Numbered from the stretch's first letter, positions 16,788-25,386 are shown. The stretch: 64,000 nt of DNA from Plantactinospora sp. BC1 (GCF_003030345.1 NZ_CP028158.1:5704001-5768000); one strand, 5' to 3'. Numbers and translations: made by a program. The notes: generated by a model from the sequence alone, not told the origin.

Positions 16788-17894
16788 GTGGATACTGTGA
16801 TGGGCATATTGTTGGCCGCCGTGGCCCTGATCGTGGTGGTCACGCTGATTCGGGCGGTGCGGATCGTCCCGCAGCAGCGTCAGGACGTGGTCGAGCGGCT
16901 CGGGAAGTACAAGCGCACGCTCCATCCCGGCCTCAACCTTCTGGTCCCGTTCGTCGACGCGGTACGCACCAAGGTCGACATGCGGGAGCAGGTGGTCAGC
17001 TTCCCGCCCCAGCCCGTGATCACCTCGGACAACCTGGTCGTCTCGATCGACACCGTGCTCTACTTCAAGGTCGTCGACTCGGTGAAGGCCACCTACGAGA
17101 TCTCGAACTTCCTCCAGGCGATCGAGCAGTTGACGGTCACCACCCTGCGTAACGTCATCGGTTCGCTCGACCTGGAGCGGGCGCTGACCAGCCGCGAGGA
17201 GATCAACCGGCACCTCTCCGGGGTGCTGGACGAGACGACCGGACGCTGGGGCATCAAGGTGACCCGGGTGGAGATCAAGGCCATCGAGCCGCCGCCGAGC
17301 ATCCGGGACTCGATGGAGAAGCAGATGCGCGCCGAGCGGGACCGCCGGGCCGCGATCCTCAACGCCGAGGGACACAAGCAGTCGCAGATCCTCTCCGCCG
17401 AGGGTGAGAAGCAGGCCGCGGTGCTCCGCGCCGACGGTGACCGGCAGGCCCGGATCCTCCAGGCGGAGGGACAGGCCAAGGCGATCCGTACGGTCTTCGA
17501 CGCGATCCACCAGGCGAACCCGAGCCAGAAGGTGCTGGCCTACCAGTACCTCCAGGCGCTGCCGCAGATCGCCAACGGGACCGCCAACAAGGTCTGGATC
17601 GTGCCCGCCGAGCTGAACAAGGCGCTCGAAGGGCTCGGCGGCGCGCTGGGCGGACTCAGCCAGATGGTCGGCGACGAGCCCCGGGCGAACGTCGACTCCG
17701 GCGCGGTCGAGCGCGAGGCGGCGGAGGCGGCCCAGGCCGCCGCGGCGGCGGCCCAGGAGGTCAACGCCGAGGTACGCGCCGCGGAGGCGCAGGTGACGTC
17801 GCGGCCCGCGCAGGGGCTGCCGGCGCCGGAGCCGGTCCCGCCGGCCAGCCTGCTCGGCGACTCCGATGTGGACAGGCAGCCCGAACGGGGCTGA
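16788..17894 (+). CDS. SPFH/stomatin (band 7) family membrane protein
   Basis: A 368-residue stomatin-type protein. One N-terminal membrane anchor (about 3-22) is followed by the SPFH domain (about 23-190: VRIVPQQRQDVVERLGKY, HPGLNLLVPFVD) and a long coiled coil with repeats of AEGEKQ/ADGDRQ (about 190-235), then an Ala-rich segment (about 315-345). It probably oligomerises at the membrane and organises microdomains with the preceding NfeD protein. The GTG at this position has GAGG eight bases before it; a GTG nine bases upstream would give a GTGA overlap with nfeD and is the alternative start. Confidence 0.93.
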   Translation: MDTVMGILLAAVALIVVVTLIRAVRIVPQQRQDVVERLGKYKRTLHPGLNLLVPFVDAVRTKVDMREQVVSFPPQPVITSDNLVVSIDTVLYFKVVDSVKATYEISNFLQAIEQLTVTTLRNVIGSLDLERALTSREEINRHLSGVLDETTGRWGIKVTRVEIKAIEPPPSIRDSMEKQMRAERDRRAAILNAEGHKQSQILSAEGEKQAAVLRADGDRQARILQAEGQAKAIRTVFDAIHQANPSQKVLAYQYLQALPQIANGTANKVWIVPAELNKALEGLGGALGGLSQMVGDEPRANVDSGAVEREAAEAAQAAAAAAQEVNAEVRAAEAQVTSRPAQGLPAPEPVPPASLLGDSDVDRQPERG

Positions 17895-18094
17895 CCGGGT
17901 TCCAGGTCCTGGAGCGAAGGAACACCGGCCGCCGTCGGGCATTCCGCCCGGCGGCGGCTCGGCCTATTCCGGCAAAGCGTCCGCGCGGCGCCCCGGCACC
18001 TGACACGATCGGTCTAGCGACTGGCGTGCAGGAGCGGGGCGTCGAAGCGGATCGCGTCCGCGCCGCCCGCGCAGTGTTGAGCGAGGTGACGCGC

Positions 18095-18985
18095 GTGATC
18101 CACCCCTCGAAATCGGAAAACCACCCCTCGAACCCCAAGCGTGATCCCGCGCCTCCCGATGCCCGGACGGTGCCGAAGCGGACAGCCGGCACCGGACCGG
18201 GCACCGTGGCTCCGGCCTCCGGACGCTGGCCGTACGGCGGCCTGGCCTTCCTGCCGTTCGTGGTGGAGCGAGGCGGCGACGAACCGGCCAGCGACGCGAG
18301 CTGGGCCTGGTCGTTGCGCCGGATGGCCCGGCTCGCCGTCTGGTCACTGCCCGGTTACGCCATTGTGTACGGTTCGGTGACCCTGGTCGGTGCCGGTGAC
18401 GCGCCGTTCCTCACCCAGCAGCGTCCGGCGCACCTGCTCGGCTGGATCGGTGCGCTCTGGCTCGGCCTGCTCGGGCTGATGGCGCTGGCCAGCCTGCTGG
18501 TCAGCACCCGCACCCGGGGCACCGGCACGGCCGGCCTGCTGGTCGCGGTCGCCGGCACGATGCTGGTACTCCCGTTCGGCGGTCTGCCCGACCCGACGGC
18601 GACGTTCGGCAGGGCCGGTCAGGTCATCGCCGTCTGCGGCGGGCTGCTCTACTCCCTCGGCTGGTGGCTGGCCGGGCTGGCGCTGTACCGCTCCGGGGTG
18701 TTCAGCCGGTCCGACGGCGTACTGCTGATGATCGCGGCGCCGCTGCTCGGCGTCGGCGGGATGCTGGCGTCGGCGCTGCACGCCCTCGGCGCGATGTTGG
18801 TGCTCGCCGCCGGGATCGGGATCGCCTGGCGGGCCCGGCGGCTGGTGCCGCCGGTCGGCCGGGCCGCGCTGACCCGCCCCGGTACGGCCGGTGCGGTGGC
18901 GGCCCGGGTCTCCGGCGGCGGCCTCGGCGTCACACCGGCGGGTGGCGGGCTCGGCCCCGCCACGACCGGCCCCGCCCCGTCCTGA
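18095..18985 (+). CDS. Hypothetical multi-pass membrane protein
   Basis: A 296-residue protein with a hydrophilic N-terminal 45-50 residues, then six to seven membrane helices, and a Gly-rich C-terminal tail. I chose the GTG that is preceded by GAGGTGA at good spacing; an in-frame GTG 69 bases upstream is possible. No motif identifies a function. Helices contain GWIGALWLGLLGLMALASLL and LLGVGGMLASALHALGAML type segments, as in small actinobacterial membrane proteins of unknown role. It lies alone between the SPFH gene and the convergent SRPBCC gene. Confidence 0.75.
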   Translation: MIHPSKSENHPSNPKRDPAPPDARTVPKRTAGTGPGTVAPASGRWPYGGLAFLPFVVERGGDEPASDASWAWSLRRMARLAVWSLPGYAIVYGSVTLVGAGDAPFLTQQRPAHLLGWIGALWLGLLGLMALASLLVSTRTRGTGTAGLLVAVAGTMLVLPFGGLPDPTATFGRAGQVIAVCGGLLYSLGWWLAGLALYRSGVFSRSDGVLLMIAAPLLGVGGMLASALHALGAMLVLAAGIGIAWRARRLVPPVGRAALTRPGTAGAVAARVSGGGLGVTPAGGGLGPATTGPAPS

Positions 18986-18998
18986 TCAACCCACCCAC

Positions 18999-19016
18999 CC
19001 CGGGTCCGGTCCCGGG
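18999..19016. terminator. Possible terminator between convergent genes
   Basis: CCCGGG-TCCGGT-CCCGGG forms a 6-pair GC stem in the 59-base gap between the hypothetical membrane protein and the SRPBCC gene. No T-run. Confidence 0.35.
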
Positions 19017-19044
19017 CGGACTGTCCGCTTCGTCCTGGGTGGAG

Positions 19045-19503
19045 CTATCCGGCCGGTTCGCTGGCCGGGGTGCCGTCCGGCTCGGCCAGCAGCTCCGCCA
19101 GCCGGCGGAAGACCATGCCGCGCCAACCACCGTCCATGATGGCGAAGGCGCGCTGCTGGATCGGGTCGTCGGGGTCGAACCCGGCATGTTCGACGAAGAG
19201 CCGGGTGCCCCGCCCCTCGGCGGCCAGCGTCCAGGTGACGGTGGTGTCCAGGTGTCCGCCGGTCCAGGAGAGCCGGAGCAGCGACTCCGGCTCGACGTCG
19301 AGCACCTCGCCGTGCACCACGCCGTCGAATTCCTGGTCCGGCCGGGCCATGGTCTGGAAGGTGAACCGGTGTCCCGGCACCGCCTTGAAGTCGTTCGGCA
19401 TGAACCACCGGGCCAGCAGCTCGGGCTCGGTGAGCGCGCGCCAGACCCGACCGGGTGGATGCGCGAGATACTGGTCGGCCCGGATCACGCCGCGTTCGGT
19501 CAT
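19045..19503 (-). CDS. SRPBCC/AHSA1-like domain protein
   Basis: A 152-residue START-like protein of the AHSA1 (Aha1 C-terminal) family. It opens with the typical IRADQYLAHPPGRVWRALTEPELLARWFMPND and later has SWTGGHLDTTVTWTLAAEGRGTRLFVEHAGF. These proteins have a hydrophobic cavity and are nearly always paired with an ArsR regulator, as here: the ATG overlaps the stop of the ArsR gene. The pair probably responds to a small hydrophobic compound, but no ligand or activity is known. Confidence 0.92.
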   Translation of the reverse strand: MTERGVIRADQYLAHPPGRVWRALTEPELLARWFMPNDFKAVPGHRFTFQTMARPDQEFDGVVHGEVLDVEPESLLRLSWTGGHLDTTVTWTLAAEGRGTRLFVEHAGFDPDDPIQQRAFAIMDGGWRGMVFRRLAELLAEPDGTPASEPAG

Positions 19504-19904
19504 CGTCGTTTCCCCTCCTGCTCGCCGGAAGCCCGGCTCTGTTCGGTGGTGGTGGCCCCGGCCTGCCCCGGGCCGTCGGCACCCTCCTCGACGCCCATCG
19601 CGTCGAGGAGATCGCGCAGCCCGGTGAGCTTCTGCCGCCAGAACCGCTCGTACGGCGTCAGCCACTCGGCCACGTCCCGCAGCGGCTCCGGCCGCAGCGA
19701 ATAGAGCCGTTGCCGGCCCGACCGGCGCTCGACCACCAGGCCGGCGTCCCTGAGCACCCGCAGGTGCTCCGAGAGACTCGGCCGGCGCATGTCGAAGTGC
19801 TCGGCCAGCTCCTGCACCGGCCGCTCGCCCCGGTCGAGCAGCAGGCCGAGCAGTTGCCGCCGGGTCGGGTTGGCGACCGCGGTGAAGACGTCGATCTCAG
19901 CCAC
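19500..19904 (-). CDS. ArsR-family winged-helix transcriptional regulator
   Basis: A 134-residue ArsR-type repressor. The winged helix spans about residues 1-95 with FTAVANPTRRQLLGLLL, the recognition-helix region RRPSLSEHLRVLRDAGLVVERRSGRQRLYSL, and a helical segment that follows; the last 25 residues are disordered. No Cys metal site is present, so it is not a metal sensor. It heads a two-gene operon with the AHSA1 protein. Its promoter carries two GGTAGG-N6-CCTACC dyads, one exactly filling the -35/-10 spacer, which strongly suggests that it represses itself. Confidence 0.93.
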   Translation of the reverse strand: MAEIDVFTAVANPTRRQLLGLLLDRGERPVQELAEHFDMRRPSLSEHLRVLRDAGLVVERRSGRQRLYSLRPEPLRDVAEWLTPYERFWRQKLTGLRDLLDAMGVEEGADGPGQAGATTTEQSRASGEQEGKRR

Positions 19905-19932
19905 GGCGGGCCTGCCTGACAGTCATGCGGCA

Positions 19933-19981
19933 ACAATAGGTAGGCGACGTCCTACCAGTCAAGGGTAGGAAATCTCCTACC
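19933..19981 (-). promoter_or_regulatory. ArsR promoter with two GGTAGG-N6-CCTACC operators
   Basis: Minus-strand promoter: -35 TTGACT (19957-19962), 18-base spacer, -10 TATTGT (19933-19938). The spacer is itself the palindrome GGTAGG-ACGTCG-CCTACC (19939-19956). A second copy, GGTAGG-AGATTT-CCTACC (19964-19981), lies directly upstream of the -35. Centres are 25 bases apart, roughly 2.4 helix turns. The predicted start base (19926) is the A of an ATG opening a 9-codon ORF that overlaps the regulator start. Confidence 0.75.
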
Positions 19982-20030
19982 TGTCGGGGTCGGCCGAACG
20001 GCGGCCCGGGGACGGGGAAGAATCGGCGCC

Positions 20031-20861
20031 GTGTCCGACGCGCCGACGACCCTGCACGCCGAAGTGATCACCGATCCGGAGGACCCCCGGATCGCCGACT
20101 ACCGGGCGCTCACCGACGTCGAGCTGCGTACCCGGTGGGAGCCGCCGAACGGGCTCTTCATCGCCGAGGGCGAACTCGTACTCCGCCGGGCGCTCCGGGC
20201 CGGCTACCGGCCGCGCTCCTACCTGGTCGACGCGAAACGGGTCGACCAGCTCGGTGACCTGGCAACCGGCGACGCACCCGTCTACGCGGCCAGCCCGGCC
20301 GTGCTGGAGCGGGCCACCGGCTTCCACGTGCACCGGGGCGTACTCGGCTCGTTCCACCGGCGGGAGCTGCCGACCGTCGCGGAGGTGCTCCGGGACGCCC
20401 GCCGGGTGGTGGTGCTGGAGGACGTCAACAACCACACCAACGTCGGGGCGATCTTCCGGGGCGCCGCCGCGCTCGGCGTCGACGCGGTGCTGCTCTCGCC
20501 CACCTGCGCCGACCCGCTCTACCGGCGCAGCGTACGGGTCAGCATGGGGGAGGTCTTCGCGGTGCCGTACGCCAAGCTCGAACGCTGGCCGGCGGGCCTG
20601 GACGAGGTACGCGAGGCCGGCTTCACCGTGCTCGCCATGACGCCGGCCCCGGACGCCGTACCGATCCAGCGGCTCACCCCGGCCCAGCGTGCGCGGGCGG
20701 CGCTGCTCCTCGGGGCCGAAGGCCCCGGCCTCACCCCGGCGGCGCAGGCGGCCAGCGACGTCCGGGTGGTCGTCCCGATGCGGCGCGGAGTGGACTCGCT
20801 GAACGTGGCCGCCGCGGCCGCGGTCGCCTTCTGGGAGCTGGGTCGCGACGATCCGCTCTGA
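20031..20861 (+). CDS. SpoU/TrmH family RNA 2'-O-methyltransferase
   Basis: A 276-residue SPOUT methyltransferase that uses S-adenosylmethionine to methylate ribose 2'-OH in rRNA or tRNA. The knot motifs are present: NHTNVGAIFRGAAALGVDAVLL (motif 1, about residue 132), LLLGAEGPGL (motif 2, about 224) and RRGVDSLNVAAAAAVAFWE (motif 3, about 250). An N-terminal substrate-binding domain with GLFIAEGELVLRRAL precedes. The GTG start lacks a ribosome-binding site but AAGAAT lies 7 bases upstream, so it is probably leaderless. It is divergent from the arsR operon, whose distal operator lies 50 bases away and might touch its promoter. Confidence 0.93.
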   Translation: MSDAPTTLHAEVITDPEDPRIADYRALTDVELRTRWEPPNGLFIAEGELVLRRALRAGYRPRSYLVDAKRVDQLGDLATGDAPVYAASPAVLERATGFHVHRGVLGSFHRRELPTVAEVLRDARRVVVLEDVNNHTNVGAIFRGAAALGVDAVLLSPTCADPLYRRSVRVSMGEVFAVPYAKLERWPAGLDEVREAGFTVLAMTPAPDAVPIQRLTPAQRARAALLLGAEGPGLTPAAQAASDVRVVVPMRRGVDSLNVAAAAAVAFWELGRDDPL

Positions 20862-20945
20862 GGCCCGCGACGGCGGGCGGCCGGCGGGGCGACGAGACGT
20901 ACGACACCCGGTCGCCCGACGAAACGGAGCATAGTATGCGCAGTC

Positions 20946-22148
20946 GTGACCATCTCCCCTGACCAGCGCCTCCATCCCTTCCGGGTCGACGTTCCGCAGG
21001 CAGATCTCGACGACCTGTACGAGAGGCTCGATCGCACCCGGTGGCCCGACCAGCTGCCCGGGGTGGGCTGGGAGTACGGCGTCCCGCGCGACTACCTGAC
21101 GGACCTGGTGCGGTACTGGCGGCACGAGTACGACTGGCGCGGCGCGGAGGCCAGGCTCAACGAGTGGCCACAGTTCGTCACCACGATCGACGGGGCCGAC
21201 ATCCACCTCGCGCACCTCCGGTCTCCGGAGCCGGGCGCGACGCCGCTGCTCATCACGCACGGCTGGCCGGGCTCGATCGTGGAGTTCACCGAGATCGCCG
21301 GGCCGCTGACCGATCCGCGGGCCCACGGCGGCGACCCGTCCGACGCCTTCCACCTGGTCATGCCGAGCATCCCGGGGTTCGGCTTCTCCGGGCCGACCCG
21401 GGAGCCCGGATGGGAGTTCCGGCGGATGGCCGCCGCATTCGCCGAACTGATGCGGCGGCTCGGCTATCAGCGGTACGGCGTGCAGGGCGGCGACTGGGGC
21501 TCGGTCATCTCCCGTGAAATCGGACGTACCGCGACCGAACACGTCATCGGCGTACACCTGAACCTGCTGCCGGGCTCGGCCGTGACCGAGGAACCGGACG
21601 CCGACCTGCTCGGCACGCTGAGCCCGGCGGAACGGGAGCGGACGCTGGCCTCGTGGCGGCGGACCCAACGGTGGGACCGGGACAGCGGCGGCTATGCGGC
21701 CATCCAGTCCACCCGGCCGCAGACGCTCGCCTACGGCCTGACCGACTCCCCGGTCGGGCAGTTGGCCTGGATCGCGGAGAAGTTCAAGGAGTGGACGGAC
21801 TCGTCCACCCGGCCGGAGGACGCCGTGAGCCGCGACCACCTGCTCACCAACGTCATGCTCTACTGGCTCACCGGAACGGCCGGCTCGTCCGCCCGCATCT
21901 ACTACGAACGGGCGCATGCCGCCTACTGGGGTTCGCCGCCGGAGCCGTCGGCCGCACCGACCGCGCTGGCCGCCTTCCCCCGGGACAACTTCATTCCCCT
22001 GCGGCACATCGCCGAACGGACCAACAACATCGTGCGATGGACGGAGTTCGACCGGGGCGGGCACTTCGCCGCGATGGAGACGCCGGACCTGCTGGTCGAC
22101 GACATCCGGGCGTTCTTCCGGCAGCTCCGCGCGGAAACGTCCGCCTGA
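20946..22148 (+). CDS. Epoxide hydrolase (EHN domain, alpha/beta hydrolase)
   Basis: A 400-residue hydrolase. The N-terminal epoxide-hydrolase domain (about 10-115) begins HPFRVDVPQADLDDLYERLDRTRWP; the oxyanion motif HGWPGS is at residues 105-110, the nucleophile is Asp183 in GGDWGS and the catalytic His is in GGHFAAMETP (about 375). Tyr residues in the cap are expected to activate the epoxide. It opens epoxides to diols in detoxification or catabolism. A TAGTAT -10 element (20932-20937) lies 8 bases before the GTG and there is no good Shine-Dalgarno site nearby, so the transcript is probably leaderless. No catabolic partner genes adjoin it. Confidence 0.93.
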   Translation: MTISPDQRLHPFRVDVPQADLDDLYERLDRTRWPDQLPGVGWEYGVPRDYLTDLVRYWRHEYDWRGAEARLNEWPQFVTTIDGADIHLAHLRSPEPGATPLLITHGWPGSIVEFTEIAGPLTDPRAHGGDPSDAFHLVMPSIPGFGFSGPTREPGWEFRRMAAAFAELMRRLGYQRYGVQGGDWGSVISREIGRTATEHVIGVHLNLLPGSAVTEEPDADLLGTLSPAERERTLASWRRTQRWDRDSGGYAAIQSTRPQTLAYGLTDSPVGQLAWIAEKFKEWTDSSTRPEDAVSRDHLLTNVMLYWLTGTAGSSARIYYERAHAAYWGSPPEPSAAPTALAAFPRDNFIPLRHIAERTNNIVRWTEFDRGGHFAAMETPDLLVDDIRAFFRQLRAETSA

Positions 22149-22256
22149 TCCGCCCGGCCCGGTCGGCAGCCCGCCCTCCCCGGCGCCGTAGCCGCCGCCC
22201 GACCGGGGGCGGCGCGGGCGCCGGGCCGACCCGCGCCGGGCGGTACCGTCGAGCGC

Positions 22257-23951
22257 GTGTTTCCTACCGTGCGTGAGGTGCTGGCCCTGGACCCGGTCCG
22301 GCACGGCGGCCCCCGGGTGGTCGCCGGTACGGCCGGGCTGGACCGGCCCGTACGGTGGGTGCACGCCGCCGAGGTGCCGGACATCGCCTCCCTGCTCAGC
22401 GGGGGAGAACTCGTGCTCACCACCGGCATCGGCCTGCCCGGCGACGACCCCGGGCTGCGCGCCTTCATCGGCGAGCTGGCCGACGTCGGGGTCTCCGGAC
22501 TCGTGGTCGAACTCGGCCGGCGCTATCCGGCGGCGGTCCCCCGGGCGATGGTCGCCGCCGCCGAGCGCCGCAACCTGCCGCTGGTCGAACTCTGCCGGGT
22601 GACGCCGTTCGTCCGGATCACCGAGGCGGTGCACGGGTTGATCGTCGACGCCCAGCTCACCGAGCTGCGGGCGACCGAGGAGATCCACCAGCGCTTCACC
22701 GAGCTTTCCGTCGAGGGCGCCGAGCCGGCCGAGGTGCTCAGGCAGGCCGCCGTACTGGCCGGCTGTCCGGTGATCCTCGAGAACCTCTCCCGGCAGGTGC
22801 TGGCGTACGACCCGGCGGGGGAGAGCGCCGAACTGCTGCTGCGGGGCTGGGAGCAGCACTCCCGGCGGATCCGCCCGACCGGCCGCACCGGCTACGACCC
22901 GGACGCCGGCTGGCTCTGCACCACGGTCGGCGCCCGGGGGCAGGACTGGGGGCGGCTGCTGCTGCGCTGGCCGAGCGGCGAGCTGTCGGCCACCGCGCCG
23001 GGCAGTCCACCGACCCGGTTGACGATCCTGATCGAGCGGGCCGCCTCCACCCTGGCGCTGGGCCGGCTGATCCGGCGGGACGCCGAGGGGCTGGAACGGC
23101 AGATCCACCGCACCCTGCTCACCGCGCTGCTCGACCACACCCGGCCGGTGGACGAGGTGGCGCTGCGGGCCCGCGCCCTCGGGGTACCGCTGGACCGCCG
23201 GCATCTGGTCGGGGTGGTGGTCCGGTACCGCGCCGACGAGGCGGGCGCGGGCGCGGGCGCGGCGGCGGGCGGCCCGGCCGGCCAGGCCCGGCTGCGGGAC
23301 CTGGCCGAGGCGGTCAGCCAGGCGCTCCGGGACGCCGACCTGAGCGGGCTGGCCAGCACCGTGGACGACCAGGCGGTCGGTGCCGTGCTGGCGCTGCGGG
23401 ACGCCGGGGAGGAGGAGCCCGCCCTGGCCGCCTTCGCGGCGGCCCTGGACCGGGTACGCCTGGACGCCGGCCCGACCGCCGGGCGGGCGTACGGGGCGCC
23501 GGGCGCGGTGATCGTGGCGGCCGGCTCGGGCGTCGGCACCGTACGGGAGGCCCGGCGCTCGCTGATCGAGGCCCGGCAGGTCGCCGACGCCGCCCGTCGG
23601 GGTCGACGGGACCTGCCGGTCTACCGGCTGCCCCAGGTCGGGCTGGCCGGGCTGCTGCACCTGCTCCGGGACGAGCCGAGGCTGCAGACCTTCGTCGAAC
23701 GCGAACTCGGGCCGCTGCTGACCCACGACGCCGAGCACCCCCGTGAGCAGTTGCTCGGCACCCTGCGCGGCTATCTGGCCAGCGGCCGGAACAAGTCGGC
23801 CGCCGCCGCGGCGGCGCACCTGTCCCGGCCGGCGTTCTACGAGCGGCTGGCCCGGATCTCCCGGATCCTCCGGGTCGACCTGGACTCGGTCGACGACTGC
23901 CTGTCGCTGCACGTCGCCCTGCTCGCCCTGGACGCCGTCCGGGACGGCTGA
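22257..23951 (+). CDS. PucR family transcriptional regulator
   Basis: A 564-residue regulator. The N-terminal PucR domain (about 3-125) has VREVLALDPVRHGGPRVVAGTAGLDRPVRWVH; a GGDEF-like CdaR region fills the middle; the C-terminal PucR helix-turn-helix shows LLGTLRGYLASGRNKSAAAAAAHLSRPAFYERLARI. Such regulators control purine, pyrimidine or amine catabolism. A TACCGT element ends 7 bases before the GTG, consistent with a leaderless start. The only catabolic candidate nearby is the class III aminotransferase at 25493, so that gene is a possible target. It is convergent with the MurL-like gene with only 19 bases between stops. Confidence 0.93.
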   Translation: MFPTVREVLALDPVRHGGPRVVAGTAGLDRPVRWVHAAEVPDIASLLSGGELVLTTGIGLPGDDPGLRAFIGELADVGVSGLVVELGRRYPAAVPRAMVAAAERRNLPLVELCRVTPFVRITEAVHGLIVDAQLTELRATEEIHQRFTELSVEGAEPAEVLRQAAVLAGCPVILENLSRQVLAYDPAGESAELLLRGWEQHSRRIRPTGRTGYDPDAGWLCTTVGARGQDWGRLLLRWPSGELSATAPGSPPTRLTILIERAASTLALGRLIRRDAEGLERQIHRTLLTALLDHTRPVDEVALRARALGVPLDRRHLVGVVVRYRADEAGAGAGAAAGGPAGQARLRDLAEAVSQALRDADLSGLASTVDDQAVGAVLALRDAGEEEPALAAFAAALDRVRLDAGPTAGRAYGAPGAVIVAAGSGVGTVREARRSLIEARQVADAARRGRRDLPVYRLPQVGLAGLLHLLRDEPRLQTFVERELGPLLTHDAEHPREQLLGTLRGYLASGRNKSAAAAAAHLSRPAFYERLARISRILRVDLDSVDDCLSLHVALLALDAVRDG

Positions 23952-23970
23952 CCGGCCAGGTCGCCCCGGC

Positions 23971-25320
23971 TCAGGAGATCGCGGTCAGCGCCTTGGCGTA
24001 CGTCGGCGGGACGAAGTGCGGGCCGGCCGGGGTGAAGACGTCGGTGGCGTTCGCGGCCGTCCAGGCTTCGGCCGGTACGGCGTCGAGCAGCGTACGGACC
24101 ACGGCGGCGTCCCGCCAGTCCGGGTGCTCGGCGACCAGGCCGAGCGCCACCACCGACTCCTCGACCTCGCCGACGCACTCGAACGGCTTGTGCGCGTCGA
24201 TGCCGAGCAGTTCGAGATAGCCGGGCGCCTGGGCCGGGTCGGCGAGCAGGTCGGCGCCGAAGATCTGCACCAGTCGGGCCCGGGGCATGAACGGGGCCAG
24301 GGCCAGGAAGATGAACCGGCACTTCGGGCAGTTTCCGCACCACCGGTCGCTCGGGTCGCTCAGCTTGAACGCGGCGTTGCAGCTCGTCACCACGTCGTCG
24401 TAGCGGCTGAACTGGGCGAAGAGCCGGGCGATGTGCAGTTCGGAGAGCTGGCGCAGCAGCGAGAAGTACGGCTCGGTCAGCCCGGCGTGCCCGGCCAGCG
24501 CCGCCCGGAGCAGCCCCTCCGCCTCGACCCCCTTGGACCACTGGTGGTTGACCTCGACGCCGTGCCAGACGAGGTTCGGGTCGGAGGCCGAGCGCTCGTT
24601 CGACATCACCACCGGACCGAGCCCGTGCAGTACGGCGGTGCCGACCGCGATCAGCGAGTTGATCGCGGTGACCGGGATGTGCCCGTTGCGGGCCCCGGCC
24701 GCGTTCAGTTCGATCAGCGCCGGGTCGAGCCGGCGCCGGGCGGCCAGCGGGGTGAGCCCGGACGCCTCGTTGACGCTGACGATGATGTGGTTGGGGTTGA
24801 CCGAGAAGGGGACGGGGTCGAAGCCGGCCCGGCGCAGCGCCTCCAGGCTGACGATCGAGTCCTTGCCGCCACCCACCGTGGAGAGCGGCCGGCGGTCCGA
24901 GTTGTCCCACCAGGTCGGCTCGGTGACCCGGCCCGGCGGCAGCTCGGGGGTCAGCTCCAGCACGTGCGGCAGGTCGTTGCGGTAGGCGTACTCGGCGAGG
25001 CCGGCGGTGTAGACGGCGGTGACCAGCGCGGCGGCCTCGGCGCCCAGCGGCGCCGGCAGGACCAGCCGGGGCGGTGCGGCGGCCTTGTAGTAGCTCACCC
25101 CGGCGACCAGGTGCAGCAGCTCCAGCACCCGGCCGAAGGTGGCCAGGGTCTCCGGCGTCGGCGGCGTCTCCGGCTCGGGGAAGGTGATCAGCTCGGTGAA
25201 CCGCAGCTCGCCGTCCGGGCCGGTCAGCGCGTATTCGAGGGCGGCCTGGCCGGTGGCCGGGTCGAAGGAGTGGGCCGGAAAGGAGAAGGCGTCCATCCGC
25301 CGGAGCTGTCCGTTGGGCAC
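23971..25320 (-). CDS. murL: UDP-MurNAc-L-Ala-L-Glu epimerase (MurL-like)
   Basis: A 449-residue protein that I match to MurL, the ATP- and Mg2+-dependent enzyme that epimerises the terminal L-Glu of UDP-MurNAc-L-Ala-L-Glu to D-Glu for peptidoglycan in some actinobacteria and Xanthomonas. Seen here: a PP-loop-like STVGGGKDS (about residue 145), VMSNERSAS, VNHQWSKG, and a Cys cluster CGNCPKCRF (about 333-341). The pairing of an adenylating loop with an AMP intermediate fits the family. Start: GTG with TACTAT 5 bases upstream (leaderless); TTG six bases upstream or an internal ATG are alternatives. The family name is from memory of motifs; no alignment was run. Confidence 0.75.
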   Translation of the reverse strand: MPNGQLRRMDAFSFPAHSFDPATGQAALEYALTGPDGELRFTELITFPEPETPPTPETLATFGRVLELLHLVAGVSYYKAAAPPRLVLPAPLGAEAAALVTAVYTAGLAEYAYRNDLPHVLELTPELPPGRVTEPTWWDNSDRRPLSTVGGGKDSIVSLEALRRAGFDPVPFSVNPNHIIVSVNEASGLTPLAARRRLDPALIELNAAGARNGHIPVTAINSLIAVGTAVLHGLGPVVMSNERSASDPNLVWHGVEVNHQWSKGVEAEGLLRAALAGHAGLTEPYFSLLRQLSELHIARLFAQFSRYDDVVTSCNAAFKLSDPSDRWCGNCPKCRFIFLALAPFMPRARLVQIFGADLLADPAQAPGYLELLGIDAHKPFECVGEVEESVVALGLVAEHPDWRDAAVVRTLLDAVPAEAWTAANATDVFTPAGPHFVPPTYAKALTAIS

Positions 25321-25328
25321 AGGCAATA

Positions 25329-25386
25329 GTAATCAACTCTCAGTTGACAGCATCTCAAGAGTAATCAACTCTCAGTTGACGGCATG
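25329..25386. promoter_or_regulatory. Two identical 26-base repeats, each with a TCAACT-CTC-AGTTGA dyad
   Basis: The 26-base sequence AGTAATCAACTCTCAGTTGAC + RGCAT occurs at 25329-25354 and again at 25361-25386, differing in one base. Each copy contains the perfect inverted repeat TCAACT-CTC-AGTTGA. Centres are 32 bases (about three turns) apart. They lie between the MurL-like gene (minus) and the aminotransferase (plus); on the minus strand the first dyad directly abuts the TACTAT -10. This looks like a double operator for a dimeric regulator that could control both genes. Confidence 0.7.

Noticed and set aside
19977-23912. A 1311-codon open frame on the minus strand
   Set aside because: It lies opposite the methyltransferase, epoxide hydrolase and PucR genes, is rich in Arg/Gly/Pro with no domain, and exists because stop codons are rare on the complement of GC-rich codons.
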